The notes: a model not told the origin generated them from the letters alone. A stretch of 64,000 nt of DNA from Arhodomonas aquaeolei DSM 8974 (GCF_000374645.1 NZ_KB894816.1:19690-83689); one strand, 5' to 3'; counted from the first letter of the stretch, positions 20,162-31,043 are shown. Made by a program: numbers and translations.

Positions 20162-20845
20162 TCAGTCCTCGCCGCCCTCCTCTTCGCCGCCCTCGGCCTC
20201 GGCGGACGGCTGCTCGCCGCCCTCCGCCTCCTCGGCGGCCTCCTCGTCCTCTTCCTTCGCCTTGCGCGGCGCATGGATGCTGACCACCGCCGGGTCGTGC
20301 TCGGCGTCCTCACCCAGTGCCGGCAGGGTCACGCCCTTGGGCACGCTGACCTCGGAGAGGTGCATGGCGCTGTCGAGCTCGAGGTCCTGGACGTCCACCT
20401 CGATGAACTCCGGCAGGTCGCGCGGGTAGCACTCCACCTCGACCTCGATCAGGTCGTGATGGATGACACCGCCGCCCTGCTTCACGCCCTTCGCCGTCTC
20501 CTCGTTGAGGAAGTGCAGCGGCACGTGGGTGCGCAGCTTCTCGTTGGCCTTCACACGCATGAAGTCCAGGTGGCTGACCAGCGGCTTGAAGGGGTGGCGC
20601 TGCAGGTCCTTGAGGATGACCTGCTCGGACTTGCCGTCCACCGCCAGATCGATGATCTGGGAGAAGAAGGCCTCCTCGCGCATCAGGCGACCGACCTGCT
20701 GCTCGCTGACCGTGATGGCCTGCGCGCCCTTGCCGGCGCCGTAGACAATAGCCGGCAGCCGCTTCTCACGGCGCAGGCGGCGGCTCGCACCTCTGCCCTG
20801 CTCCGTGCGAACGCTGGCATCCAGCTTCAGTTCGACACTGCTCAT
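20162..20845 (-). CDS. rplY: 50S ribosomal protein L25 (CTC/TL5 form)
   Basis: A 227-residue 5S rRNA-binding ribosomal protein of the long CTC type. The N-terminal L25 domain has RGASRRLRREKRLPAIVYGAG. The C-terminal TL5 beta domain carries LHFLNEETAKGVKQGGGVIH. The last ~35 residues are a very acidic Glu-rich tail (EEDEEAAEEAEGGE), longer than in many homologues. Such acidity suits a haloadapted proteome, but is only suggestive. Confidence 0.94.
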   Translation of the reverse strand: MSSVELKLDASVRTEQGRGASRRLRREKRLPAIVYGAGKGAQAITVSEQQVGRLMREEAFFSQIIDLAVDGKSEQVILKDLQRHPFKPLVSHLDFMRVKANEKLRTHVPLHFLNEETAKGVKQGGGVIHHDLIEVEVECYPRDLPEFIEVDVQDLELDSAMHLSEVSVPKGVTLPALGEDAEHDPAVVSIHAPRKAKEEDEEAAEEAEGGEQPSAEAEGGEEEGGED

Positions 20846-20920
20846 GGGTGTATTACTCCTGGGTTATGAATGAACCGCCCCTTCGGGCGGCCGCCTCCCC
20901 CGCGACCAGGTTCGGCGTGG

Positions 20921-21877
20921 TTACTCGACGAACAGCTCGCTCACCGACTCGTCGTTGTTCACCCGGCGCATCGTCTCGGCGAGCATCTCGGCGAGGGTCA
21001 GCGCACGGATCTTCCCGGAGGCCTCGCCGGCCTCGGACAGCGGGATGCTGTCGGTGACGACCAGCTCGTCGAGATGGGACTCGTTGATGCGGTCGATCGC
21101 GGGCCCGGAGAGCACCGCGTGGGTGATGTAGGCCACCACCTTGCCGGCGCCCTTGTCCTTGAGGGCCTTGGCGGCCTCGCACAGGGTGCCGGCGGTGTCG
21201 ACGATGTCGTCGACGATAATGCAGGTCTTGTCGCTGACGTCGCCGATGATGTTCATCACCTTGGACTCGTTCGCCCGCGGCCGCCGCTTGTCGATGATCG
21301 CCAGCTCCGCGTCGTCCAGCCGCTTGGCGATGGCGCGGGCGCGGACCACGCCGCCGACGTCCGGCGAGACCACGATCTTGTTCGGGTGGACCTGGCGCCA
21401 GATGTCGCCGAGCAGAACCGGCGAGGCGTAGACGTTGTCCACCGGAACGTTGAAGAACCCCTGGATCTGATCGGCGTGGAGATCCACGGTGACCACGCGG
21501 TTGATGCCCGCCGCCGAGATCATGTCCGCGGCGAGCTTGGCGGTTATCGGCACGCGCTGGGAGCGCGGGCGCCGGTCCTGCCGCGCATAGCCGTAATAGG
21601 GGATCACCGCCGTGATCCGCGCCGCCGAGGAGCGCCGCAACGCGTCGGCGATGACCAGCAGCTCCATGAGGTTGTCATTGGTGGGGGCGCAGGTCGGCTG
21701 GACGATGAACACGTCGCGGCCGCGCACGTGCTCGTTGATCTCCACCTGCACCTCGCCATCGCTGAAGCGCGAGACCAGGGCATTGCCGAGTCGGGTCTTG
21801 AGATGGGCGGCAACGGCGTTGGCGAGTTGCGGGTTGGCGTTGCCCGCAAACACCATCATGCGTCCGTTTTCAATCAC
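20921..21877 (-). CDS. prs: Ribose-phosphate pyrophosphokinase
   Basis: A 318-residue enzyme making PRPP from ribose 5-phosphate and ATP. The core starts [17 protein letters not shown]. The PRPP signature [14 protein letters not shown] is near residue 130, and the ribose-phosphate loop [10 protein letters not shown] is near 220. The start is GTG 21877, preceded by AGGTAG, which adds six residues before MMVFAG. The gene lies just downstream of tRNA-Gln and ispE on the same strand, as in pseudomonads. Confidence 0.95.
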   Translation of the reverse strand: MIENGRMMVFAGNANPQLANAVAAHLKTRLGNALVSRFSDGEVQVEINEHVRGRDVFIVQPTCAPTNDNLMELLVIADALRRSSAARITAVIPYYGYARQDRRPRSQRVPITAKLAADMISAAGINRVVTVDLHADQIQGFFNVPVDNVYASPVLLGDIWRQVHPNKIVVSPDVGGVVRARAIAKRLDDAELAIIDKRRPRANESKVMNIIGDVSDKTCIIVDDIVDTAGTLCEAAKALKDKGAGKVVAYITHAVLSGPAIDRINESHLDELVVTDSIPLSEAGEASGKIRALTLAEMLAETMRRVNNDESVSELFVE

Positions 21878-21916
21878 GACGGTCTACCTGTCGATTGCAG
21901 CGGCGAGGATGGAAAA

Positions 21917-21991
21917 TGGCTGGGGCGGCAGGATTCGAACCTGCGAATGCGGGGATCAAAACCCCGTGCCTTACCGCTTGGCCACGCCCCA
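21917..21991 (-). tRNA. tRNA-Gln (anticodon UUG)
   Basis: A complete cloverleaf on the minus strand, with 5' end at 21991 and encoded CCA at 21919-21917. The 7-bp acceptor stem (TGGGGCG/CGCCCCA) begins with the weak U1-A72 pair typical of tRNA-Gln. The anticodon loop TTTTGAT is flanked by CGGGG/CCCCG and gives anticodon TTG. The T-loop GGTTCGAATCC is canonical. The first 21 bases also encode the last six codons and stop of ispE. Confidence 0.97.
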
Positions 21992-22873
21992 GTAGTCCGC
22001 AGGGTCACCGGCACGCACCGCGTCCCACCGCGCGACGAGCGGCGAACGGTTCAAGCCCCGGGCGACATAGCCGCGCCAGTGCGGCGGCACCCGCGCGCAC
22101 ACGCTCCGCGCCTCGTCCTCGCGGGCGAAAGGCGCGAAAACGCACCCGCCTGTCCCGCTGAGGCGGGCGCCGGCGAACCGGCCGAGCCAGTCGAGTGCCT
22201 CGCCGACCGCCGGGTAACGTTCGCGAACGACCGCTTCGCAGTCATTGCCGAGTGACCCAGTGTCAAGGCGCGGTATTCTGATACGAGGCGTATGGCGTGT
22301 CAATTTCGGCGCACCGAATACCTCCGCGGTGGAGACACTTACGGCCGGGTCGATGATCACGAACCAGGGCTCGTCCGGCGCCATCGGGGTGAGGGTCTCG
22401 CCCACCCCCTCCGCCCAGGCCGCATGGCCGTGGACGAACACCGGCACGTCCGCCCCCAGTGTTAGCCCGATCGCGGCCAGTGCCACCGTGTCGAGCCCGG
22501 TCCCCCAGAGCTCGTTGAGCGCGACCAGCGTCGTCGCCGCGTCCGAACTGCCACCGCCGAGCCCGCCGCCGGCGGGCAGATGCTTGTCCACGCGGATATG
22601 GCAGCCAAGGGGGCAGCCGGTCGCCTGCTGCAGCGCCCTTGCCGCCCGCACCACCAGGTCCGCCTCCGCGGCGAGCCCCGGCGGGCCGCCTTCGCGGGTG
22701 ACCCCGCCGGCCGCGTTCACGGTGAATGCGAGCTCGTCGGCGAGATCGAGAAACTGAAACAGCGTCTCCAGCTCGTGGTAGCCGTCCGCGCGCCGGCCGA
22801 CGATGTGCAGGAAGCGGTTGATCTTGGCCGGGGCCGGCCAGCCAGCAGATACTTCCGCCGCAGCGGCGGTCAC
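21971..22873 (-). CDS. ispE: 4-diphosphocytidyl-2-C-methyl-D-erythritol kinase (IspE)
   Basis: A GHMP kinase of the MEP isoprenoid pathway, about 300 residues. The N-terminal PAPAKINRFLHIVGRRADGYHELET and the ATP-binding glycine loop PAGGGLGGGSSDAA near 100 are diagnostic. A GTG start at 22873 overlaps the lolB stop as GTGA; a second in-frame GTG at 22894 is possible. The 3' end is odd: the last codons (Trp-Gly-Val-Ala-Lys-Arg, TAA) lie inside the mature tRNA-Gln. The gene sits in the conserved lolB-ispE-tRNA-prs order. Confidence 0.94.
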   Translation of the reverse strand: MTAAAAEVSAGWPAPAKINRFLHIVGRRADGYHELETLFQFLDLADELAFTVNAAGGVTREGGPPGLAAEADLVVRAARALQQATGCPLGCHIRVDKHLPAGGGLGGGSSDAATTLVALNELWGTGLDTVALAAIGLTLGADVPVFVHGHAAWAEGVGETLTPMAPDEPWFVIIDPAVSVSTAEVFGAPKLTRHTPRIRIPRLDTGSLGNDCEAVVRERYPAVGEALDWLGRFAGARLSGTGGCVFAPFAREDEARSVCARVPPHWRGYVARGLNRSPLVARWDAVRAGDPADYWGVAKR

Positions 22874-23487
22874 GACGACGGTCCCGCGCGCCACTCCCGC
22901 ACCGCCAGGCGCACGCTGACGTCGCCCCGCTCCACCGACAGCCGGTGGGGCAGCCAGTAGCCGTCCACGCGCCGGAACTCGTCATAGGTCACGTGCCAGC
23001 CGTCCTGCACAAGGCTCACCGGGCGGTCGTCATCGTCGAGGCGCACCCGGCCGCCGAGCTCCGGGACGGCCCGCGCCCGCACCCACCAGCGCAGGTAAGA
23101 GACCGGCAGGTCGTAGCCCGTCTCCGCGCGGAGCAGGGCCCGCGCGGAGCCCGCACGGCGCACGCGGCCGTCGCTGGTACGCAGGGTGATGCCGCCGGCA
23201 TCCCCCTCCAGGCGCACCGCACCGGAGCCGATGGGGCCGTTGAGCGTGAGCCGGTAGCGATCCCCGCCGCTCTCCCAGAACACCGAGACGGTGCCACCGT
23301 CGTCACCGGCATGCAGAGCGGCCCGGCCGGTCAGCCGCCAGGCCTCCGGGGCGGGGGCGGGCTGCCAGTCCGCCACCGGCAGGGTCACTCGGCCGTCGCC
23401 CGGCGTCGGCGGGGCGACGCTGCAACCGGCGAGCACCGCCGTCAGCACCGCGGCGGCAAACGCACGCAGGAACCGCACCGCCGTCAT
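22870..23487 (-). CDS. lolB: Outer membrane lipoprotein receptor LolB
   Basis: A 205-residue lipoprotein that accepts lipoproteins from LolA and inserts them into the outer membrane. The signal peptide ends at lipobox LAGC (Cys ~22). The LolB fold is indicated by WRLTGRAALH, VSVFWESGGDRYRLTLNGPIG and the YDEFR segment near the end. It overlaps the TPR gene stop upstream (ATGA at 23484-23487) and the ispE start downstream by four bases each, so the three are translationally coupled. Confidence 0.9.
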   Translation of the reverse strand: MTAVRFLRAFAAAVLTAVLAGCSVAPPTPGDGRVTLPVADWQPAPAPEAWRLTGRAALHAGDDGGTVSVFWESGGDRYRLTLNGPIGSGAVRLEGDAGGITLRTSDGRVRRAGSARALLRAETGYDLPVSYLRWWVRARAVPELGGRVRLDDDDRPVSLVQDGWHVTYDEFRRVDGYWLPHRLSVERGDVSVRLAVREWRAGPSS

Positions 23488-25181
23488 GGCTGGAAGCGCT
23501 CCACGGTGCTGCGCAGCACCTCGTGGTCCGGATAGGCCTCGAGCGCCTCCCGCCAGACGCGCCGCGCCTCGTCCTTGCGGCCGAGCTGCCAGAGCACCTC
23601 GCCCAGGTGGGCGGCGATCTCCGGATCGCCGCCGGAGAGCGACTCGGCCCGGCGCAGGTAATCCAGGGCCTGTTCGAGGCGCCCCTGGCGGTAGGCCACC
23701 CAGCCCATGCTGTCCACCACCGCCGGATCGTCCGGGGAGAGCTGGTAGGCGCGGGAGACCAGCGAGGCGGCACGGTCGAGGTCGCGGTTGCCGTCGGCCA
23801 GGGTATAGCCCAGCGCGTTCAGCGCCGCGGCATTCTGCGGATCCGCATCGATGACCGCTTCCAGGTCCGTGATGGCCTGTTCGAGGCTGCCGGCCTGAAT
23901 CCGCGCCATGGCACGGGCATAACGCAGATCGGCGTCACCGGGGTGTGCCTGCAGGGCCTCGTCGAGCACCGACAGCGCCTCGGCCTGGCGCCCCGAGCGC
24001 CGCAGCAGCTCGGCCTCGGTGGCATACGCCTGCACCGCGGCATCGGAGTTGTCGTCCCGCAGCGTGCGCAGCCGCTGGCGCGCGGCGTCGATCCGGCCGT
24101 CCGCGGCCAGAGCCGTCGCCTCGGCCAGGGCGGCATCCACGGCGTACTCGCCGCCGGCCCGGCGCAGGTACTCCACCGCCTGACCGGCATCCCCCTCGTC
24201 CAGCGCGAGCCGGCCGAGATAGTAGTTGGCCGCGTCGGTGCGGGTCTCGATCGCAAGCAGGCGCTTGAGCCAGCGCCGCGCCTGATCGTGATGGCCGGAC
24301 TGAAGCGCCAGCAGCGCACCGGATAGCAGGATACGGTCGTCGTCGGGCTGGCGCTCCAGCAGCGCGTGGAACTGGCCGAGGGCGTCACCGGAACGGCCGG
24401 CGGCGGCCAGCGCCCGGGCGTACTCCAGCCGCAGCTCGTAATCACCGGGGGAATCGGCCACCATGCCATCCAGCCGCTTCAGCGCCTCGCCCGCACGGCC
24501 GCTGCGCCGCAGCGCCTCCACCTCGACAAGGGCTGCGGCCCGCCAGCCGGGCCGCAGCTGCAGCGCCGCGCGCGCAGACTGCAGGGCCAACCGGGCACGA
24601 CCCGTGGACAGCGCCACGCGGGCGGCCATCAACTGCGCGGCCGCGCTCTCGGGGAAATGCCCGGCCAGCCCCCGGGCGACCGCCATGGCCGCGTTCGCGT
24701 CGCCTTCCTGGGCAAGGGCCGCCCCCAGGCGCGAGAGCGCCTGGTCCCGCGTGTCCCCGTCACCGGGGAGGTACGCGAGGAAGGACTCCGTCGCGGCCTC
24801 CGGATCCCCTTCCCGCAGGGCGACGACAGCGAGGATGCGGTGGGGCTCCCGGGCGGCTGGCGCCAGCGCGAGCCAGCGCCGCGCGGCAGTCCGGGCGAGA
24901 TCGAAACGCTCGGCGTACAGCGCCACCCGGGCCGCCCGCTGGGCGACCGCCGGGTCGTCGGTAAGCGCCATCGCGTCACCGTAGGCCTGCGCCGCCTGGT
25001 CGAACGCACCCCGGTTGCCCGCGAACTCGCCCACCAGCAGCTGGTAGATGAGTTCCTGGTGGGGATCGCTCGCCGCGGCGTCCTCCGCCACCGGCGACGG
25101 CCCCGGCTCCGCGGCCTCACGGTTCGTCGCACAACCGGCGATGACGGCCGCCAGCGCGACCAGGAAGATGAATCGTGGCAT
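23484..25181 (-). CDS. Tetratricopeptide repeat lipoprotein
   Basis: A 565-residue protein with lipobox IAGC (Cys 17) followed by TPR helices to the end, for example [24 protein letters not shown] and [21 protein letters not shown]. This matches the gammaproteobacterial TPR protein encoded just upstream of lolB and divergent from hemA. It is probably an outer-membrane-anchored periplasmic scaffold; the partner is unknown. ATG 25181 begins the signal peptide. Confidence 0.88.
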   Translation of the reverse strand: MPRFIFLVALAAVIAGCATNREAAEPGPSPVAEDAAASDPHQELIYQLLVGEFAGNRGAFDQAAQAYGDAMALTDDPAVAQRAARVALYAERFDLARTAARRWLALAPAAREPHRILAVVALREGDPEAATESFLAYLPGDGDTRDQALSRLGAALAQEGDANAAMAVARGLAGHFPESAAAQLMAARVALSTGRARLALQSARAALQLRPGWRAAALVEVEALRRSGRAGEALKRLDGMVADSPGDYELRLEYARALAAAGRSGDALGQFHALLERQPDDDRILLSGALLALQSGHHDQARRWLKRLLAIETRTDAANYYLGRLALDEGDAGQAVEYLRRAGGEYAVDAALAEATALAADGRIDAARQRLRTLRDDNSDAAVQAYATEAELLRRSGRQAEALSVLDEALQAHPGDADLRYARAMARIQAGSLEQAITDLEAVIDADPQNAAALNALGYTLADGNRDLDRAASLVSRAYQLSPDDPAVVDSMGWVAYRQGRLEQALDYLRRAESLSGGDPEIAAHLGEVLWQLGRKDEARRVWREALEAYPDHEVLRSTVERFQP

Positions 25182-25284
25182 GCGCTCCTCGCTGTTTCCC
25201 TGACGCCACCCGCGCCCCAGTGTACTGCCTTCCCGCCCGCAGGCACGAGCACATCCTTGCCGGGGAGCATACCGCGGCGGTGGT

Positions 25285-25312
25285 TTGTATCAGCGCAGGA
25301 GTGCTCTACAAT
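25285..25312 (+). promoter_or_regulatory. Putative sigma70 promoter of hemA-prfA
   Basis: TACAAT at 25307-25312 is a near-perfect -10, with TTGTAT at 25285-25290 as a weak -35 and a 16-base spacer. Transcription would begin around 25319, leaving a leader of about 20 bases before hemA ATG 25342. Confidence 0.55.
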
Positions 25313-25341
25313 TCGGCTTTCCGCACTCCGCCCGGTTGCAC

Positions 25342-26612
25342 ATGCCTGTTGTCACCCTCGGACTGAGCCACAAGACCGCGCCGATCGAGGTCCGCGAGCG
25401 CGTCGTATTCGAGCCGGAACGCCTGGGCGGAGCACTGCGCGAGCTCACCGGGCAGCCCGGCATCGAGGAAGCGGTGCTGCTGTCGACGTGCAACCGCACG
25501 GAGCTCTACACCGTCCTGGACGGCGACTGCGGGCCCGAGACGCTGCGCCGCTGGCTGGAACGCGCCCACGGCCTGGAGACGGACTGGCTCGCCGAGCACA
25601 CCTACGTCCACCGCGGCGAGGCGGCGGTCACCCATCTCATGAACGTCGCCGCCGGTCTCGATTCGCTGGTCATCGGCGAGCCCCAGATCCTCGGCCAGAC
25701 CAAGGTTGCCTGGCAGTCCGCGGCGGACGCCGGGGTGGTCGGACCGACCCTCGACCGGCTGTTCACGCACGCCTTCTCCGTGGCCAAGCAGGTGCGCACG
25801 GAGACCGAAATCGGGGCGCACCCGGTATCCGTGGCCTTCGCGGCGGTCAGCCTGGCGCGCCAGATCTTCGGCGACCTGGAACGTCAGACCGCGCTGCTCA
25901 TCGGCGCCGGCGAGACCATCGAGCTCACCGCTCGCCACCTGCGCGAGCAGGGCATCGGCGGCCTCGTTATTGCCAATCGCAGCCCGGAACGCGCCGAGCA
26001 GCTCGCCGAGGAGCTCGGCGGCGAGGGCATCGGGCTCAGCGAGATCCCCCACCGGCTCCACAGCACCGATATCGTGGTGGCCTCCACCGCCGCGACCCTG
26101 CCCATCCTGGGCAAGGGCAGCGTGGAGAGCGCGCTCAAGCGCCGGCGCCACCGTCCGATCTTCATGGTCGACATCGCGGTGCCGCGGGACATCGAGGCCG
26201 AGGTGGGCGAGCTGCCGGACGTCTATCTCTACACCGTGGACGACCTGCGCGAGGTCATCGAGGACAACCTGCGCTCACGCCAGGCGGCGGCAGAGCAGGC
26301 GCAGACCATCGTCACCGTGCAGACCGAACGCTTCATGGAATGGCTGCGCGGACTCGACGCCGTTTCGGCGATACGGGCGCTGCGCCGGCGCGCCCACCAG
26401 GACCGGGAGGCGGTGCTCAACCGCGCCCGGCGGCGCCTGCAACGCGGCGACGATGCGGACGACGTGCTCGAATACCTCGCCCACACGCTGACCAACAAAC
26501 TCCTCCACAGCCCGACCATCGGTCTGCGCCAGGCCGCCCGCCAGGGCGACGGCGCCACCCTGAGCGCGGCGCGGCGGGTGCTGGGACTGGACGACGACGA
26601 GGGCGACACGAA

Positions 26613-26616
<4 letters not shown>
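25342..26616 (+). CDS. hemA: Glutamyl-tRNA reductase
   Basis: A 424-residue NADPH-dependent enzyme reducing Glu-tRNA-Glu to glutamate-1-semialdehyde, the first step of C5 tetrapyrrole synthesis. The catalytic Cys 50 is in [11 protein letters not shown]. The Rossmann loop [15 protein letters not shown] is near 190 and the C-terminal dimerisation helix is present. ATG 25342 gives the standard [14 protein letters not shown]; earlier in-frame codons overlap the promoter. prfA starts within its stop codon (GTGA). Confidence 0.96.
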
Positions 26617-27704
<1,088 letters not shown>

Positions 27705-27946
27705 CCCTTCCCACGTCCCGGCGCGCGACAGACCGTGGCCCCCTGAGCCACCCGGTCCGCACCCGTGGCCGCACCGTCTTCACGGCGGAGGGGCCGGGGA
27801 GCGGGAGCGCCCGGGCACGTGGATCGTGCGCCGAAAAGGCGTGCGACCTGCGCGGGGAACGTTTCGACCGTGGACCGGCTGCGCCAGACCACCGGCGATC
27901 GCCGGTCCGCAACCGCCCCCTCCCGCCACTTTGCGAAGCACCAACG
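27705..27946. other. Non-coding stretch between prfA and the dksA terminator
   Basis: About 240 bases between convergent prfA and dksA. No frame in it resembles a protein and no tRNA or strong hairpin is visible before the dksA terminator. prfA has no obvious intrinsic terminator of its own here. Confidence 0.5.
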
Positions 27947-27977
27947 AAAAGGGCCGGCGCAGTGACTGCGCCGGCCC
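27947..27977 (-). terminator. Intrinsic terminator of dksA
   Basis: A perfect 12-bp GC-rich stem (arms 27966-27977 and 27951-27962, loop TCA on the minus strand) is followed on the minus strand by TTTT at 27950-27947. It sits about 25 bases after the dksA stop and is the strongest terminator in the window. Confidence 0.85.
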
Positions 27978-28002
27978 CGGTGGCGACAAGCCGCGCGGGG
28001 GA

Positions 28003-28437
28003 TCAGGCCACGCGCTGCTTCTCGCGGATCTCCTCGAGTGTCTTGCAGTCCACGCACAGCGTCGCGGTGGGGCGTGCCTCGAGACGGCGCAGGCCGATCT
28101 CCACACCACACTGCTCGCAGAACCCGTAGTCGTCCTTGCGGATCCGCTCCAGGGTCTGGTCGATCTTGCGGATGAGCTTGCGCTCACGGTCGCGGGTGCG
28201 CAGCTCCAGCGCGAACTCCTCCTCCTGGGTGGCCCGGTCAGCGGGGTCCGCGTAGTTGTTGGCGTCGTCGCGCATATGACTCATGGTGCGCTCGACCTCC
28301 TCCTGGAGCTGGCGCTTCCATGCCGTGAGCAGCCGCTCGAAGTGCTCGAGCTGGGCATCGCTCATGTATTCCTCGCCCTCCGCCGGCTGATACGGCTCGA
28401 TCCCGCGAACCGGCAGGGTGTTGGACTTGTCGGCCAT
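28003..28437 (-). CDS. dksA: RNA polymerase-binding transcription factor DksA
   Basis: A 144-residue secondary-channel factor that potentiates ppGpp. The N-terminal coiled coil contains the tip-like DPADRATQEEEFALELR segment, with both functional Asp residues (D-x-x-D). The C-terminal zinc finger is complete: CEQCG near 107 and CVDC near 128. Length and architecture are normal. The ~170 bases upstream separate it from aroG on the same strand. Confidence 0.95.
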   Translation of the reverse strand: MADKSNTLPVRGIEPYQPAEGEEYMSDAQLEHFERLLTAWKRQLQEEVERTMSHMRDDANNYADPADRATQEEEFALELRTRDRERKLIRKIDQTLERIRKDDYGFCEQCGVEIGLRRLEARPTATLCVDCKTLEEIREKQRVA

Positions 28438-28611
28438 GATGACTCCTCCCTATCCGGCAGCCGCCACCCGACGGCGGCGCCGGCGTTCAGCCTCCGGCGC
28501 ACCTCCGGTGCACCGTTCCGTGATCCGTCGCCGCGGGGGCGAACGAAAAGCCAACGCTCATTTACCCTCCCGACCCCCGGGGCGTCAACCCCGGAGACCG
28601 GGCACAGGGCA

Positions 28612-29682
28612 TCACGCGGCGCGCTTGCGCAGCGCTCCGCCGAGGCGGCGGTGGGCGTCGCGGAGCACCGTCTCCGTGGTCTCCCAGTCGATGCAGGGGT
28701 CGGTGATGGAGACACCGTATTCCAGCGCCGAGGGATCGCCCTTGAGCTTCTGGTTGCCCCAGCCGATGTTGCTCTCGATCATCATGCCGGTGATCGAGCG
28801 GTTGCCCTCGAGGATCTGGTTGATCAGGTTCTCCACCACCAGCGGCTGCAGCCCCGGATCCTTGTTGGAGTTGGAGTGGCTGCAGTCGACGACCAGCTGC
28901 GTGCGCAGCCCCGCCTCACGCAGGTCCTTCTCGCACAGGGCGATGCTCACGGAGTCGTAGTTCGGTTGCTTGCCGCCGCGCAGTACCACATGGCCGTAGC
29001 TGTTGCCGCGGGTACGGATAACGGCGGACTGGCCCTCCTGGTTGATGCCCAGGAAGCTGTGCGGGCTCGCCGCCGAGCGCAGGGCGTTGATGGCTACGTC
29101 CAGGCTGCCGTCGGTACCGTTCTTGAAGCCAACCGGCGTGGACAGGCCGCTCGCCATCTCGCGGTGGGTCTGGGACTCGGTGGTCCGGGCGCCGATGGCG
29201 GTCCAGGTGATGAGATCGCCGATGTACTGCGGCGTCAGCGGATCGAGGGCCTCCGTGGCCGCCGGCAGGCCGATCTCGGCGAGGTGCAGCAGCAGCTCGC
29301 GGGCCCGGAACAGCCCCTCCTCGATGTGGAAGGAGTCATCCATGTAGGGGTCGTTGATCAGCCCCTTCCAGCCGACGGTGGTCCGCGGTTTCTCGAAGTA
29401 CACGCGCATCACCACGAACAGATTGTCCGCCACCTCGTCGTGGAGGCGCTTGAGCCGCGCGGCATAGTCCTTCGCGGCCTCGATGTCGTGCACCGAGCAT
29501 GGCCCCACGACCACCAGCAGGCGGTGATCCGTGCCGTCGATGATGTTCTCGACGGTGCGCCGGCCGTCCACGACGGTCTTGCGCGCGGCCTCGCTCAGCG
29601 GCAGCTTGCGCTTGGCCTCGAGCGGGGTCGGCAGGATCTCCTGCGCCAAGACGTTGATGTCGTCGATTTTCACTTCGCTCAT
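28612..29682 (-). CDS. 3-deoxy-7-phosphoheptulonate synthase (class I DAHP synthase)
   Basis: A 356-residue AroFGH-type enzyme joining PEP and erythrose 4-phosphate to start aromatic amino acid synthesis. Visible motifs include VVGPCSVHD near 60, MRVYFEKPRTTVGWKGLINDP near 92, GARTTESQTHREMASG near 163 and DCSHSNSNKDP near 266. The feedback-inhibiting amino acid cannot be assigned confidently. It is single-gene, transcribed toward dksA, with its own ~128-base upstream gap. Confidence 0.95.
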   Translation of the reverse strand: MSEVKIDDINVLAQEILPTPLEAKRKLPLSEAARKTVVDGRRTVENIIDGTDHRLLVVVGPCSVHDIEAAKDYAARLKRLHDEVADNLFVVMRVYFEKPRTTVGWKGLINDPYMDDSFHIEEGLFRARELLLHLAEIGLPAATEALDPLTPQYIGDLITWTAIGARTTESQTHREMASGLSTPVGFKNGTDGSLDVAINALRSAASPHSFLGINQEGQSAVIRTRGNSYGHVVLRGGKQPNYDSVSIALCEKDLREAGLRTQLVVDCSHSNSNKDPGLQPLVVENLINQILEGNRSITGMMIESNIGWGNQKLKGDPSALEYGVSITDPCIDWETTETVLRDAHRRLGGALRKRAA

Positions 29683-29810
29683 TGGGCGTTCCCCGACGGG
29701 TCATATCGCTTGCGGGGCCGGCATTCGCACGGCTCCGCGTGAAGACGACTCCCATGATACGGGGCACCCGATGAAGTTTCCATGCATGCCGGCGGTACGC
29801 ACCGGGGCGT

Positions 29811-31043
29811 TCAGCCCGCCCGGCGGCAAGCCCCGAGGCGGCTGTCGGCGACATGCGCGGCGTCGACATGCAGCGTCCCCGGACCGGCGACGAACATGGG
29901 CTCGAGGAGCACCCGTTCGAGCACACCGCGCAGGGCACGCGCGCCGGTACCCGAAGCCAGCGCCTCCTCGGCGATGGCCTCCAGGGCATCGTCGCCGAAG
30001 GTGAGCCGGCAGCCGTCCATGGCCATCAGGGACTGGTATTGCGCCACCAGGGCATTCCGCGGCTCGGTGAGGATGGCGCACAGCCCCGCGGCGTCCAGCG
30101 GGTCGAGCACCGCGGTGACCGGCAACCGCCCCACCAGCTCCGGGATCAGGCCGTAGGCCATGAGATCCTCCGGTGAAAGCGCCTCGGCCAACGGCGGCGT
30201 CTCCGCCATCTCCCCCGCCGGATCCGCGGCGAAGCCGACACCACCGGAGAGCTGACGACGACGAACGAGGGCGTCGATGCCGTCGAAGGCCCCGCCGCAT
30301 ATGAACAGGACCTCGCGGGTGTCGAGCTCCGGGATGGGGGCACGGGGGCTCCGCCGGGCCTGGGGCAGCGGCACGCGGGTCCCCTCCAGGAAGCGCAGCA
30401 GCGACTGCTGCACCCCTTCCGCGGAGACGTCACGGCCGTGCACCGGGCTGTCCGCACCGGCGGCGAGCTTGTCGATCTCGTCGATATAGACAATGCCGCA
30501 GCCGGCCAGGCCGATATCCCCGTCGGCGGCCTGGAGCAGCCGCTCGGCGATGACATCGACGTCCTCGCCCACGTAGCCCGCCTCGGTGAGGCCGGTGGCA
30601 TCGATACTCACGAAGGGTACCGCCAGCGAGCGCGCCAGGGTCTCGGCGAGCAGGGTCTTGCCGGAACCACTGGGGCCGAGCAGGAGCACGTTGCTCTTGC
30701 CGATCTTCGGCTCGCCGGGCGAACGGGTCCGGCGCAGGCGTTTGTAGTGGTTGTACACCGCCACGGCGAGGCTGCGCTTACCCCGAGTCTGGCCGATCAC
30801 GTACTCGTCGAGAAAGGCATGGATCTGGGACGGCGTGGGCAGCGGGGCCGGCGCCAGGGCCCGCTCCGTCGCCCCCTCCTCGGCCAGGATGCGCGCGCAC
30901 TCGGTGGCACAGCGCGCGCAGATCGAGACCGCCCCGGTCGCCACCAGGGTATTGGCGGCGCTCTCGACGCTGCCGCAGAAGGCACACGCCGTGGCCCCGC
31001 GATGCCCGTCACCGATCGTCTTTCGCTCAGCGCTGCGGACCAT
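29811..31043 (-). CDS. ClpX-like AAA+ unfoldase paralogue
   Basis: A 410-residue ClpX-type protein. The N-terminal zinc-binding domain keeps four Cys (20, 23, 42, 45). The AAA+ core has Walker A GPSGSGKT (123-130), the pore-1 loop GYVG (156-159), Walker B IDEID (~187) and GLIPELVGRLP. The ClpP-docking loop, IGF in E. coli, reads Val-Gly-Phe (269-271). The pore-entrance RKH loop of true ClpX is replaced near 229-234 by ARRSPR with a two-residue shortening. It is not near clpP, tig or lon. It is probably a second ClpX with different substrates; ClpP partnership is uncertain. Confidence 0.85.
   Translation of the reverse strand: MVRSAERKTIGDGHRGATACAFCGSVESAANTLVATGAVSICARCATECARILAEEGATERALAPAPLPTPSQIHAFLDEYVIGQTRGKRSLAVAVYNHYKRLRRTRSPGEPKIGKSNVLLLGPSGSGKTLLAETLARSLAVPFVSIDATGLTEAGYVGEDVDVIAERLLQAADGDIGLAGCGIVYIDEIDKLAAGADSPVHGRDVSAEGVQQSLLRFLEGTRVPLPQARRSPRAPIPELDTREVLFICGGAFDGIDALVRRRQLSGGVGFAADPAGEMAETPPLAEALSPEDLMAYGLIPELVGRLPVTAVLDPLDAAGLCAILTEPRNALVAQYQSLMAMDGCRLTFGDDALEAIAEEALASGTGARALRGVLERVLLEPMFVAGPGTLHVDAAHVADSRLGACRRAG

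Noticed and set aside
24366..26612. Plus-strand frame in phase with prfA extending 2.2 kb upstream
   Set aside because: It overlaps the TPR gene and hemA in other frames. RF1 homology begins at GTG 26613.
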